The notes beneath the pieces are model-generated. The model saw only the letters and a list, made by a program, of their open reading frames with translations, searched no databases and was not told the origin of the DNA. A program made the position numbers and the translations under genes. Below, in pieces: positions 33,873 to 43,897 of a stretch of 64,000 nucleotides of DNA (its first letter is position 1; every line of letters starts with the position of its first letter). The stretch comes from Gelidibacter gilvus (GTDB lineage: Bacteria; Bacteroidota; Bacteroidia; Flavobacteriales; Flavobacteriaceae): positions 806,001 to 870,000 of the forward strand of contig NZ_SDDZ01000001.1 in NCBI RefSeq assembly GCF_004115975.1, read 5' to 3'.

Positions 33873-34340
33873 ATGCTGAGCGAGAACACTGTTAAGACTT
33901 TGATAGAAAACGGATTGGAAGAAAGATCAGATCTTTTTTTAATCGATCTTAAGATTGGTGCAGACAATAAAATAAGTGTGGTTATTGATGGCGACAATGG
34001 AGTCACTGTTGAAGATTGCATGTTTATGAGTCGTGCCATAGAGCATCACTTGGACAGGGAAGAAGACGATTTCTCTCTGGATGTTGCCTCTGCGGGAGCG
34101 ACATCATTATTGGTAAATAAAAGACAGTATAAAAAGAATATTGGCAGAATTTTGGACGTTAAAGCTAAACCTGATGTAATGTTGGAAGGTGTGTTGACAG
34201 ACGTTAGTGACGATGAGGTGACTTTGGAATGGAAAACAAAGGAGCCTAAGCCAGTAGGGAAGGGTAAAATATTGGTAAACAAGCAGGCTAAAATTAAGTA
34301 TGATGATATTTTAGAGGCTAAAGTGATAATAAAATTTTAA
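33873..34340 (+). CDS. rimP: Ribosome maturation factor RimP
   Basis: RimP assists 30S subunit assembly near the 5' domain and S12. I choose the ATG at 33873 (155 aa, MLSENTVKTLIENGLEE); an in-frame ATG 30 bases upstream lies in the loop of a terminator-like hairpin. Motifs: LFLIDLKIGADNKISVVIDGDNGVTVEDCMFMSRAIEHHLD (N-terminal domain), then FSLDVASAGATSLL, the usual 'LEVSSPG' position in divergent form, and the C-terminal SH3-like barrel KNIGRILDVKAK to KIKYDDILEAKVIIKF. It is followed by nusA after 12 bases, the universal order. Confidence 0.92.
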   Translation: MLSENTVKTLIENGLEERSDLFLIDLKIGADNKISVVIDGDNGVTVEDCMFMSRAIEHHLDREEDDFSLDVASAGATSLLVNKRQYKKNIGRILDVKAKPDVMLEGVLTDVSDDEVTLEWKTKEPKPVGKGKILVNKQAKIKYDDILEAKVIIKF

Positions 34341-34352
34341 TTCGAGGTAGTT

Positions 34353-35585
34353 ATGGAGAATATTGCGTTAATTGATTCTTTTTCAGAATTTAAGGACGAT
34401 AAATTAATCGATCGTGTAACGTTGATGGCGATTCTAGAGGATGTGTTGAGGAATGCGCTTAAGAAGAAGTATGGTGATGACGATAACTTTGATATCATTA
34501 TAAATCCTGACAAAGGCGATTTGGAAATATGGCGAAATAGAGTTGTTGTTTCTGATGGTGAAGTGGAAGAGCCAAATCAAGAAATTGAATTATCTGAAGC
34601 ACGTAAAATAGAGCCGGATTTTGAAGTTGGTGAAGATGTTGCAGAAGCTGTAAAACTCATTGATTTGGGAAGACGCTCAATTTTGGCGTTACGTCAAAAC
34701 CTAATTTCTAAAATACATGAGCACGACAATACCAATCTTTATAAGCAATTTAAGGATTTAGTAGGTGAGATTTATACTGCAGAAGTTCATCATATTCGTC
34801 ACAGAGCAATCATTCTTTTGGATGACGATGGGAACGAAATCATCCTTCCTAAAGAAAAACAAATCCCTTCAGATTTCTTCCGTAAAGGAGAAAATGTAAG
34901 AGGGATTATAGAAAGTGTTGAGCTTAAAGGTAACAAGCCAACAATCATTATGTCAAGAACAGCTCCAGTATTTTTGGAAAAGCTATTCGAACAGGAAATT
35001 CCAGAGGTTTTTGACGGATTGATCACCATTAAAAAAGTGGTTAGAATGCCAGGTGAAAAAGCAAAAGTAGCGGTTGATTCCTATGATGATAGAATCGATC
35101 CTGTAGGTGCTTGTGTGGGTATGAAAGGCTCAAGAATACATGGTATTGTAAGAGAATTGGGTAATGAGAATATTGATGTGATCAATTATACCAGTAATAT
35201 TCAGTTATTCATCACGAGAGCATTGAGTCCAGCAAGGGTAACCTCTGTAAAGCTTAATGAGGAGACTAAACGTGCTGAGGTATTGCTTAAACCAGAAGAA
35301 GTCAGTAAGGCTATTGGTAGAGGTGGACACAACATTCGTTTGGCTGGGCAATTGACTGGCTACGAGATTGATGTGTTTAGAGAAGGTGCAGAAGAAGATG
35401 TTGAGTTGTCAGAATTTACTGATGAGATTGAAGGCTGGATCATTGCAGAGTTTAGCAAAGCAGGATTAGATACTGCAAAGAGTATTTTGGAACAAGATGT
35501 TCAAGATTTGGTTAAAAGAACCGATTTAGAAGAAGAAACCATTTTAGATGTTATCAGAATTCTTAAGGAAGAATTTGAAGAATAA
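34353..35585 (+). CDS. nusA: Transcription termination/antitermination factor NusA
   Basis: NusA binds RNA polymerase and nascent RNA to control pausing and termination. The 410-residue length is typical of Bacteroidota and lacks the C-terminal acidic repeats of E. coli NusA (495 aa). Order: N-terminal RNAP-binding domain (about 1-125, LIDSFSEFKDDKLIDRVTLMAILEDVLRNALKKKYG), S1 domain (about 130-200, GEIYTAEVHHIRHRAIILLD), KH1 (RMPGEKAKVAVDSYDDRIDPVGACVGMKGSRI) and KH2 (KPEEVSKAIGRGGHNIRLAGQLTGYEIDV). The acidic end is DVIRILKEEFEE. Co-transcribed with rimP (12-base gap) and infB (29-base gap). Secure. Confidence 0.97.
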   Translation: MENIALIDSFSEFKDDKLIDRVTLMAILEDVLRNALKKKYGDDDNFDIIINPDKGDLEIWRNRVVVSDGEVEEPNQEIELSEARKIEPDFEVGEDVAEAVKLIDLGRRSILALRQNLISKIHEHDNTNLYKQFKDLVGEIYTAEVHHIRHRAIILLDDDGNEIILPKEKQIPSDFFRKGENVRGIIESVELKGNKPTIIMSRTAPVFLEKLFEQEIPEVFDGLITIKKVVRMPGEKAKVAVDSYDDRIDPVGACVGMKGSRIHGIVRELGNENIDVINYTSNIQLFITRALSPARVTSVKLNEETKRAEVLLKPEEVSKAIGRGGHNIRLAGQLTGYEIDVFREGAEEDVELSEFTDEIEGWIIAEFSKAGLDTAKSILEQDVQDLVKRTDLEEETILDVIRILKEEFEE

Positions 35586-35614
35586 CACATATTAAGTTAT
35601 ATTAGAAGCAATTT

Positions 35615-38452
35615 ATGGCTGATACAATTAGATTAAATAAAGTATTAAGAGAGCTCAATATTTCTATTGACCGTGCAGTCGATTTCTTGGAATCGAAGGG
35701 CATTGACGTGGAAAAGAGTCCCAATACGAAAATATCAGATGATGTTCATATGATTCTTTCAAATGAATTTCAAACCGATGCCAATAAGAAAATGGCCTCT
35801 TTGGAGGTTAGTGAGGCTAAGTTGAAAGAAAAGGAAGAATTGCGTGAGCAACGTGAGCGTGAGATTGAAGAGAGATTGAAGAAGGAGGAAGCCAACAAAG
35901 TTGTAAGAGCGAGAGCGCCTTTTAGAGGGCCAAAGCAGGTTGGTATGATTGATTTGGATCCTAAGAAACCTGAAATCACCGAAAAGATTAAGGCGGAAGA
36001 GCCGAAGGAAGAAAAGCCAGCTGAAACAACAAAACAGCCTGAAGTTTCAGAAAAAGTGACCCCTTCAGAAACGGAAGTTCCTAAGGCAGAAGTCAAGGAA
36101 GCACCTAAAAAAGTAGAGAAAGCTAAAGTTGAAGCCAAGGCAACTGCGAAAGCTGAAAAGACTGAAAAGACTGAAAAAGTTGAGAAGATTGAAAAAGTCG
36201 AAAAAACTGAAAAGGTAGAAAAGACTGAAAAGGTTGTGGAAGCTGAGAAGGCTGAAGCTCCTGAGGCGGAGGATGAGTTAATGGTTACCCAATACCAAAA
36301 GTTAACCGGTCCTAAAATTGCTGGAGAAAAGATTGATCTTTCCCAGTTCAATAAGCCTAAAAAGAAAAAAGAAGAAAAGAAACCTGTTGCAGGTGACGCC
36401 AACAAGAAAAAAAGACGTCGCATCAGCAAAGGACCTGCAGCTCCTGGAGCTCCTGGAGCTAAACCAGCTTTTGGTGCCGGTAGAGGCACAGGTACACCAT
36501 ATAAAGGAAGACCAGCTGGCCGTACAAGCACTGTAAAAGAAGAGCCAAGTGAAGCAGATGTGCAAAAACAAGTTCGTGAAACTCTAGAAAAACTTCAAGG
36601 TAAGACCAATAGAGGAAAAGGAGCTAAGTATAGAAGAGACAAGAGAGACCAGCACCGTCAGCAAACGGAAAAGGATATCGAGCAGCAAGAAGCGGAAAGC
36701 AAAGTGTTGAAGGTAACTGAGTTTGTTACTGCAAGTGAAGTAGCAACCATGATGGATGTTCCTGTGACGCAAATTATTTCTGCATGTATGTCTTTAGGAA
36801 TGATGGTAACCATGAACCAACGTTTGGATGCCGAAACTTTATCGGTTGTTGCAGATGAATTTGGTTTTGAGGTAGAGTTTGTAACATCAGATCTTGAAGA
36901 TAGTATTCAAGTTGTTGAAGACCTTCCTGAAGATTTAGAACCACGTGCACCGATTGTTACGGTAATGGGTCACGTAGATCACGGTAAAACCTCTTTGTTG
37001 GATTACATTCGTCAAGAAAACGTAATCGCAGGAGAGTCAGGTGGTATTACACAGCATATTGGTGCCTATGGCGTACAGTTAGAGAACGGTCAAAAAATGG
37101 CGTTCCTTGATACCCCAGGTCACGAGGCCTTTACGGCGATGCGTGCCCGTGGTGCGCAGGTAACGGATTTAGCAATTATTGTAATTGCTGCTGATGATGC
37201 CATTATGCCCCAAACAAAAGAGGCAATTGCGCATGCTCAGGCGGCGGGAGTGCCAATTATTTTTGCGATTAATAAAATAGATAAGCCAAGTGCTAATCCA
37301 GAAAAAGTAAAAGAAGGTTTAGCGCAAATGAACTTATTGGTAGAAGATTGGGGTGGAAAAATTCAATCTCAAGATATTTCTGCCAAAACAGGTCAAGGCA
37401 TTAAAGAGTTATTAGAAAAAGTTCTTCTTGAAGCTGAATTATTGGAGCTTAAAGCAAATCCAAATAAGCCTGCTGTTGGAACAGTAGTAGAAGCATTTTT
37501 AGATAAAGGTAGAGGGTATGTATCTACTATTTTGGTACAAGCTGGAACCTTAAGACCAGGAGACTATGTTCTTGCCGGTAAAAATAGTGGTAAAGTAAGA
37601 GCTATGCATGATGAACGTGGTAAGATCGTTCAAGCTGCTGGTCCTTCAATACCTGTTTCAATTTTAGGATTGGATGGTGCGCCACAAGCTGGAGATAAGT
37701 TTGCTGTGTTTGCAGATGAACGTGAAGCGCGACAAATTGCTGCAAAACGTACGCAATTGCAACGTGAGCAATCTGTTAGAACGCAACGTCATATCACTTT
37801 AGATGAAATTGGACGCCGTATAGCACTTGGAGATTTCCAAGAGTTGAATATCATCCTTAAAGGTGACGTGGATGGATCAGTGGAAGCGTTGACGGATTCA
37901 TTCCAGAAACTTTCTACAGAAGAAATTCAGGTGAACATTATCCATAAAGGTGTAGGTGCCATTACAGAAAGTGATGTGCTATTAGCAACTGCTTCTGATG
38001 CCATTATTATCGGATTTAACGTGCGACCAATGGGTAATGCCCGTCAAATTGCTGATCAGGAAGAAATCGATATCAGAATGTACTCTATTATCTATGATGC
38101 CATCAACGACCTTAAAGATGCAATGGAAGGCATGTTGTCTCCTGAGCTTAAAGAGGAAATCACAGGTACTGCTGAGATTAGAGAAATCTTCAAAGTTTCT
38201 AAAATTGGAACTATCGCCGGATGTATGGTAACTTCAGGTAAAATATTCAGAAACTCAAGCATCCGTTTGATCAGAGAAGGTGTTGTGGTTTACACAGGCG
38301 AACTCTCATCCTTAAAACGATTTAAAGATGACGTTAGAGAGGTTTCTAAAGGTTACGACTGTGGGATGCAGATTAAGAATTACAATGACATCTATGAAAA
38401 TGATGTTGTTGAGGCCTTCCACGAAGTTGAAGTGAAGAAGAAATTGAAATAA
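35615..38452 (+). CDS. infB: Translation initiation factor IF-2
   Basis: IF-2 is the GTPase that brings initiator tRNA to the 30S subunit and joins the subunits. The 945-residue protein has an N-terminal IF2N-like start ([25 protein letters not shown]). A long Lys/Glu-rich coiled linker (about 70-230, with [17 protein letters not shown] runs) and a basic Gly/Pro/Arg stretch follow. The GTPase domain has G1 GHVDHGKT (452-459), G3 DTPGHEAF, G4 NKID and G5 SAKTG. Domains II-IV end [15 protein letters not shown]. The linker's codon repetition opens a long but false frame on the other strand. A strong terminator follows. Secure. Confidence 0.98.
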   Translation: MADTIRLNKVLRELNISIDRAVDFLESKGIDVEKSPNTKISDDVHMILSNEFQTDANKKMASLEVSEAKLKEKEELREQREREIEERLKKEEANKVVRARAPFRGPKQVGMIDLDPKKPEITEKIKAEEPKEEKPAETTKQPEVSEKVTPSETEVPKAEVKEAPKKVEKAKVEAKATAKAEKTEKTEKVEKIEKVEKTEKVEKTEKVVEAEKAEAPEAEDELMVTQYQKLTGPKIAGEKIDLSQFNKPKKKKEEKKPVAGDANKKKRRRISKGPAAPGAPGAKPAFGAGRGTGTPYKGRPAGRTSTVKEEPSEADVQKQVRETLEKLQGKTNRGKGAKYRRDKRDQHRQQTEKDIEQQEAESKVLKVTEFVTASEVATMMDVPVTQIISACMSLGMMVTMNQRLDAETLSVVADEFGFEVEFVTSDLEDSIQVVEDLPEDLEPRAPIVTVMGHVDHGKTSLLDYIRQENVIAGESGGITQHIGAYGVQLENGQKMAFLDTPGHEAFTAMRARGAQVTDLAIIVIAADDAIMPQTKEAIAHAQAAGVPIIFAINKIDKPSANPEKVKEGLAQMNLLVEDWGGKIQSQDISAKTGQGIKELLEKVLLEAELLELKANPNKPAVGTVVEAFLDKGRGYVSTILVQAGTLRPGDYVLAGKNSGKVRAMHDERGKIVQAAGPSIPVSILGLDGAPQAGDKFAVFADEREARQIAAKRTQLQREQSVRTQRHITLDEIGRRIALGDFQELNIILKGDVDGSVEALTDSFQKLSTEEIQVNIIHKGVGAITESDVLLATASDAIIIGFNVRPMGNARQIADQEEIDIRMYSIIYDAINDLKDAMEGMLSPELKEEITGTAEIREIFKVSKIGTIAGCMVTSGKIFRNSSIRLIREGVVVYTGELSSLKRFKDDVREVSKGYDCGMQIKNYNDIYENDVVEAFHEVEVKKKLK

Positions 38453-38469
38453 TTTAAATTGATTTATAT

Positions 38470-38507
38470 AAAAAAAGCGACCATTGTAAAATGAGTCGCT
38501 TTTTTTA
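38470..38507. terminator. Bidirectional terminator after infB
   Basis: AAAAAAGCGAC and GTCGCTTTTTT form a strong stem with an inner ATT/AAT pairing and are flanked by A and T runs. It serves infB and possibly the converging SPOR gene. Confidence 0.88.
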
Positions 38508-38544
38508 TATCGTCAAGTAAAACGGTTAAGATTTACGGGGTGTT

Positions 38545-38928
38545 TTATCTGTTTTTCTTAGGTTTTAATACCAAAGCGTCCGGATAGCTTTTCTTGACCT
38601 TCATCAAGGCACGATCCGCCTCTAAACGCGTTCTAAAGTTGCCTAGCCAAATTTTGTAATTTGGTGATTCATATTCGATGGAATTGGTCCAATCAGGAAA
38701 TAAAGTTCCCACGTCACTTTTGGCAGATTGAGCGCCGCCACGTGAGCCGTTATACACTTGGATGACAAAAGCATCAATAGTATTGCGTGAATCTTTTTTG
38801 AACTCCAGAAGCCTGTCAATATCTTTATTTTGATCAATTGTAACAATGCCTTCTTGCGCATTAACTGCAAGTGTTGCCGTAAAAAAAGCGAGGGCAATAA
38901 AGGATAATCTTAAAACGGGTTTTGTCAT
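38545..38928 (-). CDS. Exported SPOR-domain protein
   Basis: This 127-residue protein has a signal peptide (about 1-24, LSFIALAFFTATLAVNAQ) and a short linker. A SPOR domain follows (about 52-122): AFVIQVYNGSRGGAQSAKSDV, then YKIWLGNFRTRLEADRALMKVKKSYPDALVLKP. SPOR domains bind denuded septal peptidoglycan, so a periplasmic role in cell-wall or division context is likely. A minus-strand TATTTTTG box at 39008-39001 may be its promoter. It lies alone between infB and the respiratory operon. Confidence 0.85.
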   Translation of the reverse strand: MTKPVLRLSFIALAFFTATLAVNAQEGIVTIDQNKDIDRLLEFKKDSRNTIDAFVIQVYNGSRGGAQSAKSDVGTLFPDWTNSIEYESPNYKIWLGNFRTRLEADRALMKVKKSYPDALVLKPKKNR

Positions 38929-39135
38929 AGTGTGTGTATTCTTTAAGAGAATGAGCTCATTTATGTATTAAACGAATTAATTTAAGCCATTCGCATCCGG
39001 CAAAAATATTAAAATTAATTTGTAATGTCCTAATATGAAAACAATAAACGAAATAACCGCTGTTTTTATTATTTAGAATGTTTATAAATTATCAATTAAC
39101 ACTTCTGTAACATTTCGGAAATCGACTTTAAGTAT

Positions 39136-39143
39136 TACTTTTG
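39136..39143 (+). promoter_or_regulatory. Likely -7 box for the act-cox respiratory operon
   Basis: TACTTTTG fits TAnnTTTG and lies 34 bases before the first ATG. No clear TTG is found at the -33 distance, which could mean an activator-dependent promoter. Confidence 0.5.
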
Positions 39144-39177
39144 CGAGTGATTTTATAACCGTATTTTTTTCTTTTTA

Positions 39178-40518
39178 ATGAAAAAATCGTACCAAAGTTT
39201 GGAAGATAATTCAACTAATAATATGAAACAGGTGATACACTGTAAATTGGCCACTAAATTTCTTCGTTTAGGGCTTTTTATTTTACTTGCGTTTTCAGCA
39301 TCGCTTCAAGCCCAAGAAGGTGATCCTGCCAAAGGGAAAACATTATATAATGCTAATTGTGCGGCTTGTCACAAATTAGATGGTCCAATGACTGGGCCTC
39401 CACTCCGTAACATTGAGAAAAAATTAGCAGATGAACAGGGTCTTGACAGAGCATGGTTAACTGCTTGGATCCACAATAGTGCTGGTCTTATTAAATCTGG
39501 CGATGCCTACGCCAATAAAATCTATAACGATTATAACCAATTGCCAATGATGCCCTTTCCGCAATTGTCGGATCAGGATATCAGTGATATTTTGGCCTAT
39601 ACCGCTGAAGAGAAAAAGGCACCCACTCCTGTAGCTGCTGGTGCAGATGCAACTGGTGCTCAAAGCGGAGGATCTGGAACATCAAACCAATTAATTCTTG
39701 GAGCATTAGCTCTCTTGTTTGGTTTATTGGCTATGGCTTTGGTTCTTGTAAGACGTACTTTAAATCGTTTTGCTGAGGCTAAAGGGGTTGTTATTGAAGA
39801 TGATAAAAAAGCGTCTATTTGGAAGGCCTTTGTTCAAAATCAATTCTTGGTTTTGGTTACCGTTATTTTATTGTTGTTAACCAGTGCCTACTTTGTTTAC
39901 GGGTATTTCATGCAAATAGGAGTTGATCAAGGTTATGAGCCGGTGCAGCCAATCCATTATTCACATAGAATTCACGCTGGGGATAACGGTATTGATTGTA
40001 AATACTGTCACTCTTCTGCTCGAGTGAGTAAAACTTCTGGCATACCTTCATTGAACGTGTGTATGAACTGTCATAAATCTATTGGTGAAGTTTCAGAAGA
40101 TACCTTTGCAGAAGGTAAAGCATATGGTGTTGATTATAACGAAGAAATTCAAAAACTTTACACCGCAACAGGTTGGAATCCTGATGAACAAAAATACACA
40201 GGAGAGCCACAGCCTGTAAAGTGGATTCGTATTCATAATCTTCCTGATTTTGCATATTTCAATCACGCACAACACGTTACCGTTGGAGGTATTGAATGTC
40301 AAACTTGTCATGGTCCGGTAGAATCAATGGAAATCATGTCGCAATTCGCCCCATTGACTATGGGATGGTGTCTTGATTGTCATAGAACAACCGATGTGAA
40401 AATTGAGAACAATGAATACTATACCAAAATTCATGAGCAATTATCCAAGAAGTATGGTGTTGAGAGACTTACCGTTGCACAAATGGGAGGTTTAGAATGT
40501 GGTAAATGTCATTATTAA
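39178..40518 (+). CDS. actA: Alternative complex III subunit ActA, hexaheme cytochrome c with fused monoheme domain
   Basis: ActA passes electrons within alternative complex III, the quinol:cytochrome c oxidoreductase that replaces bc1. The 446-residue protein starts with a signal segment (LFILLAFSASLQAQ); the ATG at codon 16 (39223) is an equally good start. A monoheme domain follows (CAACH, about residue 60; Met ligand region MPFPQLSD). Then come a membrane helix (~165-187), a second helix (~220-242) and five CxxCH motifs: CKYCH, CMNCH, CQTCH, CLDCH and the near-terminal CGKCH. Six haems in all; the N-terminal monoheme fusion is an addition to the pentaheme core. First of eight co-directional genes. 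Confidence 0.92.
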   Translation: MKKSYQSLEDNSTNNMKQVIHCKLATKFLRLGLFILLAFSASLQAQEGDPAKGKTLYNANCAACHKLDGPMTGPPLRNIEKKLADEQGLDRAWLTAWIHNSAGLIKSGDAYANKIYNDYNQLPMMPFPQLSDQDISDILAYTAEEKKAPTPVAAGADATGAQSGGSGTSNQLILGALALLFGLLAMALVLVRRTLNRFAEAKGVVIEDDKKASIWKAFVQNQFLVLVTVILLLLTSAYFVYGYFMQIGVDQGYEPVQPIHYSHRIHAGDNGIDCKYCHSSARVSKTSGIPSLNVCMNCHKSIGEVSEDTFAEGKAYGVDYNEEIQKLYTATGWNPDEQKYTGEPQPVKWIRIHNLPDFAYFNHAQHVTVGGIECQTCHGPVESMEIMSQFAPLTMGWCLDCHRTTDVKIENNEYYTKIHEQLSKKYGVERLTVAQMGGLECGKCHY

Positions 40519-40587
40519 TAAATTAAAGATACAGTAATTGGTTTTAACCAAAAACCACTAACTATCAACTAATAACTATTAAAGAAT

Positions 40588-43500
40588 ATGTCATCAAACA
40601 AGAAATACTGGAAAAGTGTTGAAGAGCTAAACGCAGACAGCTCTATTGTTGAGGCGCTTAAACAAAGAGAATTTGTTGAAGAAATTCCTACAGACGAATT
40701 TTTAGGCAACAAATCCAATTTGGAAACGTCTTCAACAACACGTCGTGATTTCTTAAAATATGTTGGTTTCAGTACGGCCGCGGCATCTTTAGCAGCTTGT
40801 GAAGGACCGGTTATTAAATCGATTCCTTACGTTGTACAGCCAGAAGAAATCATTCCTGGTGTGTCTAATTATTACGCTACAACAATTGCTGATGGTTTTG
40901 ATTTCGCAAGTGTCTTAGTGAAAACTCGTGAAGGACGTCCCATTAAAATTGAAAACAACGATTTGGCTACATCGCAAGGTGGTGTAAATGCCAGAGTACA
41001 TGCGTCAATTTTAGGATTATACGATAGTTTAAGAGTTAAAGGACCTCAAAAAGATGGTTCTGATATTTCATGGGAAACATTTGATTCTGAAACGACTCAG
41101 AAACTAACTGATGTTATGAGTTCAGGCAAAGACATTGTGTTATTGACGCAAACTTTTGCCAGTCCATCTACCAGTAAGTTGATTTCTGCTTTTAAAGAAA
41201 AATATGGCAATGTACGCCACGTGGTATATGATGCTGTTTCTGAATCTTGCGCATTGGACGCTTTTCAAGCTAAATATGGAGAACGTGCATTAGCAAATTA
41301 TGATTTGTCTAAAGCTTCAACGATTGTTTCTGTTGGTGCTGATTTCCTCGGAGATTGGCAAGGGGGTGGATTTGAATCAGGATATGCAAAAGGCCGAGTT
41401 CCTACAGATGGAAAGATGTCAAGGCATATTCAAATTGAAGCGAATATGTCACTTACCGGTGCTAATGCCGATAAACGTATTCCAGCAACACCTTCTCAAC
41501 AAAAGCAAATCTTAGCTAAATTATACAGTTATGTAACTGGTCAATCTGTTTCAACAGACTTACCGGCACATATAGATGAAGCGATCCAAAAAGTAGCTTC
41601 TGAATTAAAAAGAGCAGGAAGTAATGCTGTGTTGCTTACAGGGATCAATGATGTCAATGCTCAAACAGTGGCATTAGAAATCAACGCTGCTTTAGGAAGT
41701 AAAGCTTTTGATGCTAGAACTCCGATTAGAAAAAGACAAGGTAGCGATAAAGAAGTGATGACTTTAGTAGCAGATATGAACGCTGGTAAAGTTGGTGCTA
41801 TCATTATGAATGGCGTCAATCCACTATATACCTTACCAAACGCAAATGAATTTGCCGAAGGATTAAAACAAACAGAATTGTCTATCGCGTTTTCATTAAA
41901 AGCCGATGAGACTGCTTCTGAAACTCAATATATTGCTGCTGTGCCTCATTATTTAGAATCTTGGGGTGATGTGGAACTTAAAAAAGGACATTTTGGTTTA
42001 ATGCAACCAACTATCCGTCCGTTATTTGATACACGTCAGTTTCAACAAGCTTTGTTGAAATGGACAGGAAGTGATTTAACGTATTACGATTACATTAAGG
42101 AAAACTGGAGTTCAGGTGTACTTGGAGGTGCTTCATTTAGTCAAGCATTACATGATGGTGTATATGACTCAACTGGTTTGAATGGTATTCTGGCATCAGG
42201 ACCTTCTTCAAAAACGACTACAGTGACCACTTCAGAATTACAAAACAAAAAAGACAGAACTTTTGTTGGTGGAATTATTCATGATGTTGCCGTAGGTGTT
42301 GGTGTTAAAGATAAAGATAAAGACGAATTTGTCACTTCATCTACGACGTCCACTACAGCTTCAGGTTCAACATCAACTTCAGGCGTTGCTGCAATAGCTT
42401 CTGTTTCTGGAGGTGATGCTGCAAGAGCTTTAGCTTCTGCAGGATCAGCTAATGGTATGGAATTGCAACTCTATACTAAAACCGGTATGGGAGATGGTAA
42501 ACAAGTCAACAACCCATGGTTACAAGAATTTCCAGACCCTATTACAAGGACTTCATGGGATAACTACGTAACTGTTTCAAGTACCGATGCTAAAAGATTA
42601 GACATCAAAAACTGGCACGTTGCCGATGGTGGTCTTAATGGTAGTTTAGTAGAATTGACAGTGAACGGTCTAGCAATGACCATTCCTGCACTTATCCAAC
42701 CAGGTCAAGCTGTTGGTTCTTTAGGTTTATCGTTTGGTTACGGACGTACAAAAGGACTTAAGGAAGAAATGCAAACCGGTAAAAATGCTTACCAGTTTTA
42801 CAAAGATTTCAACAGTACCCAAACTGACGTTTCTATTAAAGTTGTAGGTGGTGACCACGAGTTCTCTTGTGTGCAGCTTCACAATACATTAATGGGACGT
42901 GGTGATATCATAAAAGAAACTACGCTTGAAATCTTTAACACTAAAGATAAAGAACATTGGAATCCACTTCCGAAGGTATCATTAAATCATATCGAAACAC
43001 CTTCAACTGAAGTTGGTTTATGGGATGAATTTGACAGATCTATTGGACATCATTTCAATTTATCCATTGATTTAAATTCATGTACTGGATGTGGCGCTTG
43101 CGTTATTGCTTGTCATGCCGAAAATAACGTTCCGGTAGTAGGGAAGTCTGAAATGAGAAAAAGTAGAGATATGCACTGGTTGCGTATTGATAGATACTAT
43201 TCTTCTGAAGATACCTTTACTGGAGATATCGAGAAAAAAGAGGCGGCAGATGGTCTGTTAGGTGATACAGGTATCAAGAGCACTTTGCATGCCATGGAAA
43301 TTGCAGCTGATAATCCTCAAGTGGCATTTTTGCCAATGATGTGTCAGCATTGTAACCATGCGCCTTGTGAAACTGTTTGTCCTGTTGCGGCAACATCTCA
43401 TGGACGTCAAGGTCAAAATCATATGGCTTATAACCGCTGTGTAGGAACGCGTTACTGTGCCAACAACTGTCCTTATAAGGTACGTCGTTTCAACTGGTTC

Positions 43501-43866
43501 CGTTACAATAAAAATGATGAATTTGATTACAATATGAACGATGATTTAGGTCGTATGGTATTGAATCCTGATGTTGTTGTACGTTCTCGTGGTGTTATGG
43601 AAAAATGTTCATTGTGTATTCAAAAAACACAAAAAACAATCCTTGATGCCAAACGTGAGGGACGTGAAATTAAAGACGGTGAATTCCAAACGGCATGTTC
43701 TGCAGCTTGTGGCACAGGAGCTATGGTATTTGGAGACATCAACGATAAAGAGAGTAAAGTTGCGAAACTTAAAGAGGATAAACGGATGTATCACGTACTT
43801 GAATATATTGGAACACAACCCAACGTTCAGTACCACACCATTGTGAGAAATACAACGGAATCATAA
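40588..43866 (+). CDS. actB: Alternative complex III subunit ActB, iron-sulfur protein
   Basis: ActB combines a molybdopterin-oxidoreductase-like domain without cofactor and a four-cluster ferredoxin domain. The 1092-residue protein has a Tat-type motif followed by a lipobox-like end (TTRRDFLKYVGFSTAAASLAAC, about 50-71). Cysteine clusters lie in the last ~260 residues: CTGCGACVIACH (from 832), CQHCNHAPCETVCPVA, CVGTRYCANNCPYKVRRFNW and CSLCIQK with a later CSAACGTGAM. Residues ~574-625 are a Lys/Asp then Ser/Thr/Gly/Ala-rich insert that looks like a flexible linker. Located in the periplasmic arm with ActA. Family secure. Confidence 0.95.
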   Translation: MSSNKKYWKSVEELNADSSIVEALKQREFVEEIPTDEFLGNKSNLETSSTTRRDFLKYVGFSTAAASLAACEGPVIKSIPYVVQPEEIIPGVSNYYATTIADGFDFASVLVKTREGRPIKIENNDLATSQGGVNARVHASILGLYDSLRVKGPQKDGSDISWETFDSETTQKLTDVMSSGKDIVLLTQTFASPSTSKLISAFKEKYGNVRHVVYDAVSESCALDAFQAKYGERALANYDLSKASTIVSVGADFLGDWQGGGFESGYAKGRVPTDGKMSRHIQIEANMSLTGANADKRIPATPSQQKQILAKLYSYVTGQSVSTDLPAHIDEAIQKVASELKRAGSNAVLLTGINDVNAQTVALEINAALGSKAFDARTPIRKRQGSDKEVMTLVADMNAGKVGAIIMNGVNPLYTLPNANEFAEGLKQTELSIAFSLKADETASETQYIAAVPHYLESWGDVELKKGHFGLMQPTIRPLFDTRQFQQALLKWTGSDLTYYDYIKENWSSGVLGGASFSQALHDGVYDSTGLNGILASGPSSKTTTVTTSELQNKKDRTFVGGIIHDVAVGVGVKDKDKDEFVTSSTTSTTASGSTSTSGVAAIASVSGGDAARALASAGSANGMELQLYTKTGMGDGKQVNNPWLQEFPDPITRTSWDNYVTVSSTDAKRLDIKNWHVADGGLNGSLVELTVNGLAMTIPALIQPGQAVGSLGLSFGYGRTKGLKEEMQTGKNAYQFYKDFNSTQTDVSIKVVGGDHEFSCVQLHNTLMGRGDIIKETTLEIFNTKDKEHWNPLPKVSLNHIETPSTEVGLWDEFDRSIGHHFNLSIDLNSCTGCGACVIACHAENNVPVVGKSEMRKSRDMHWLRIDRYYSSEDTFTGDIEKKEAADGLLGDTGIKSTLHAMEIAADNPQVAFLPMMCQHCNHAPCETVCPVAATSHGRQGQNHMAYNRCVGTRYCANNCPYKVRRFNWFRYNKNDEFDYNMNDDLGRMVLNPDVVVRSRGVMEKCSLCIQKTQKTILDAKREGREIKDGEFQTACSAACGTGAMVFGDINDKESKVAKLKEDKRMYHVLEYIGTQPNVQYHTIVRNTTES

Positions 43867-43897
43867 TTATTAATTAAGAAATAATTCTAAAAGCATT

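Noticed and set aside
35770-36531. A 253-codon open frame opposite infB
   Set aside because: It is the antisense reading of the Lys/Glu-rich IF-2 linker, giving a Ser/Phe/Ala-rich string typical of false frames; IF-2 is certain.
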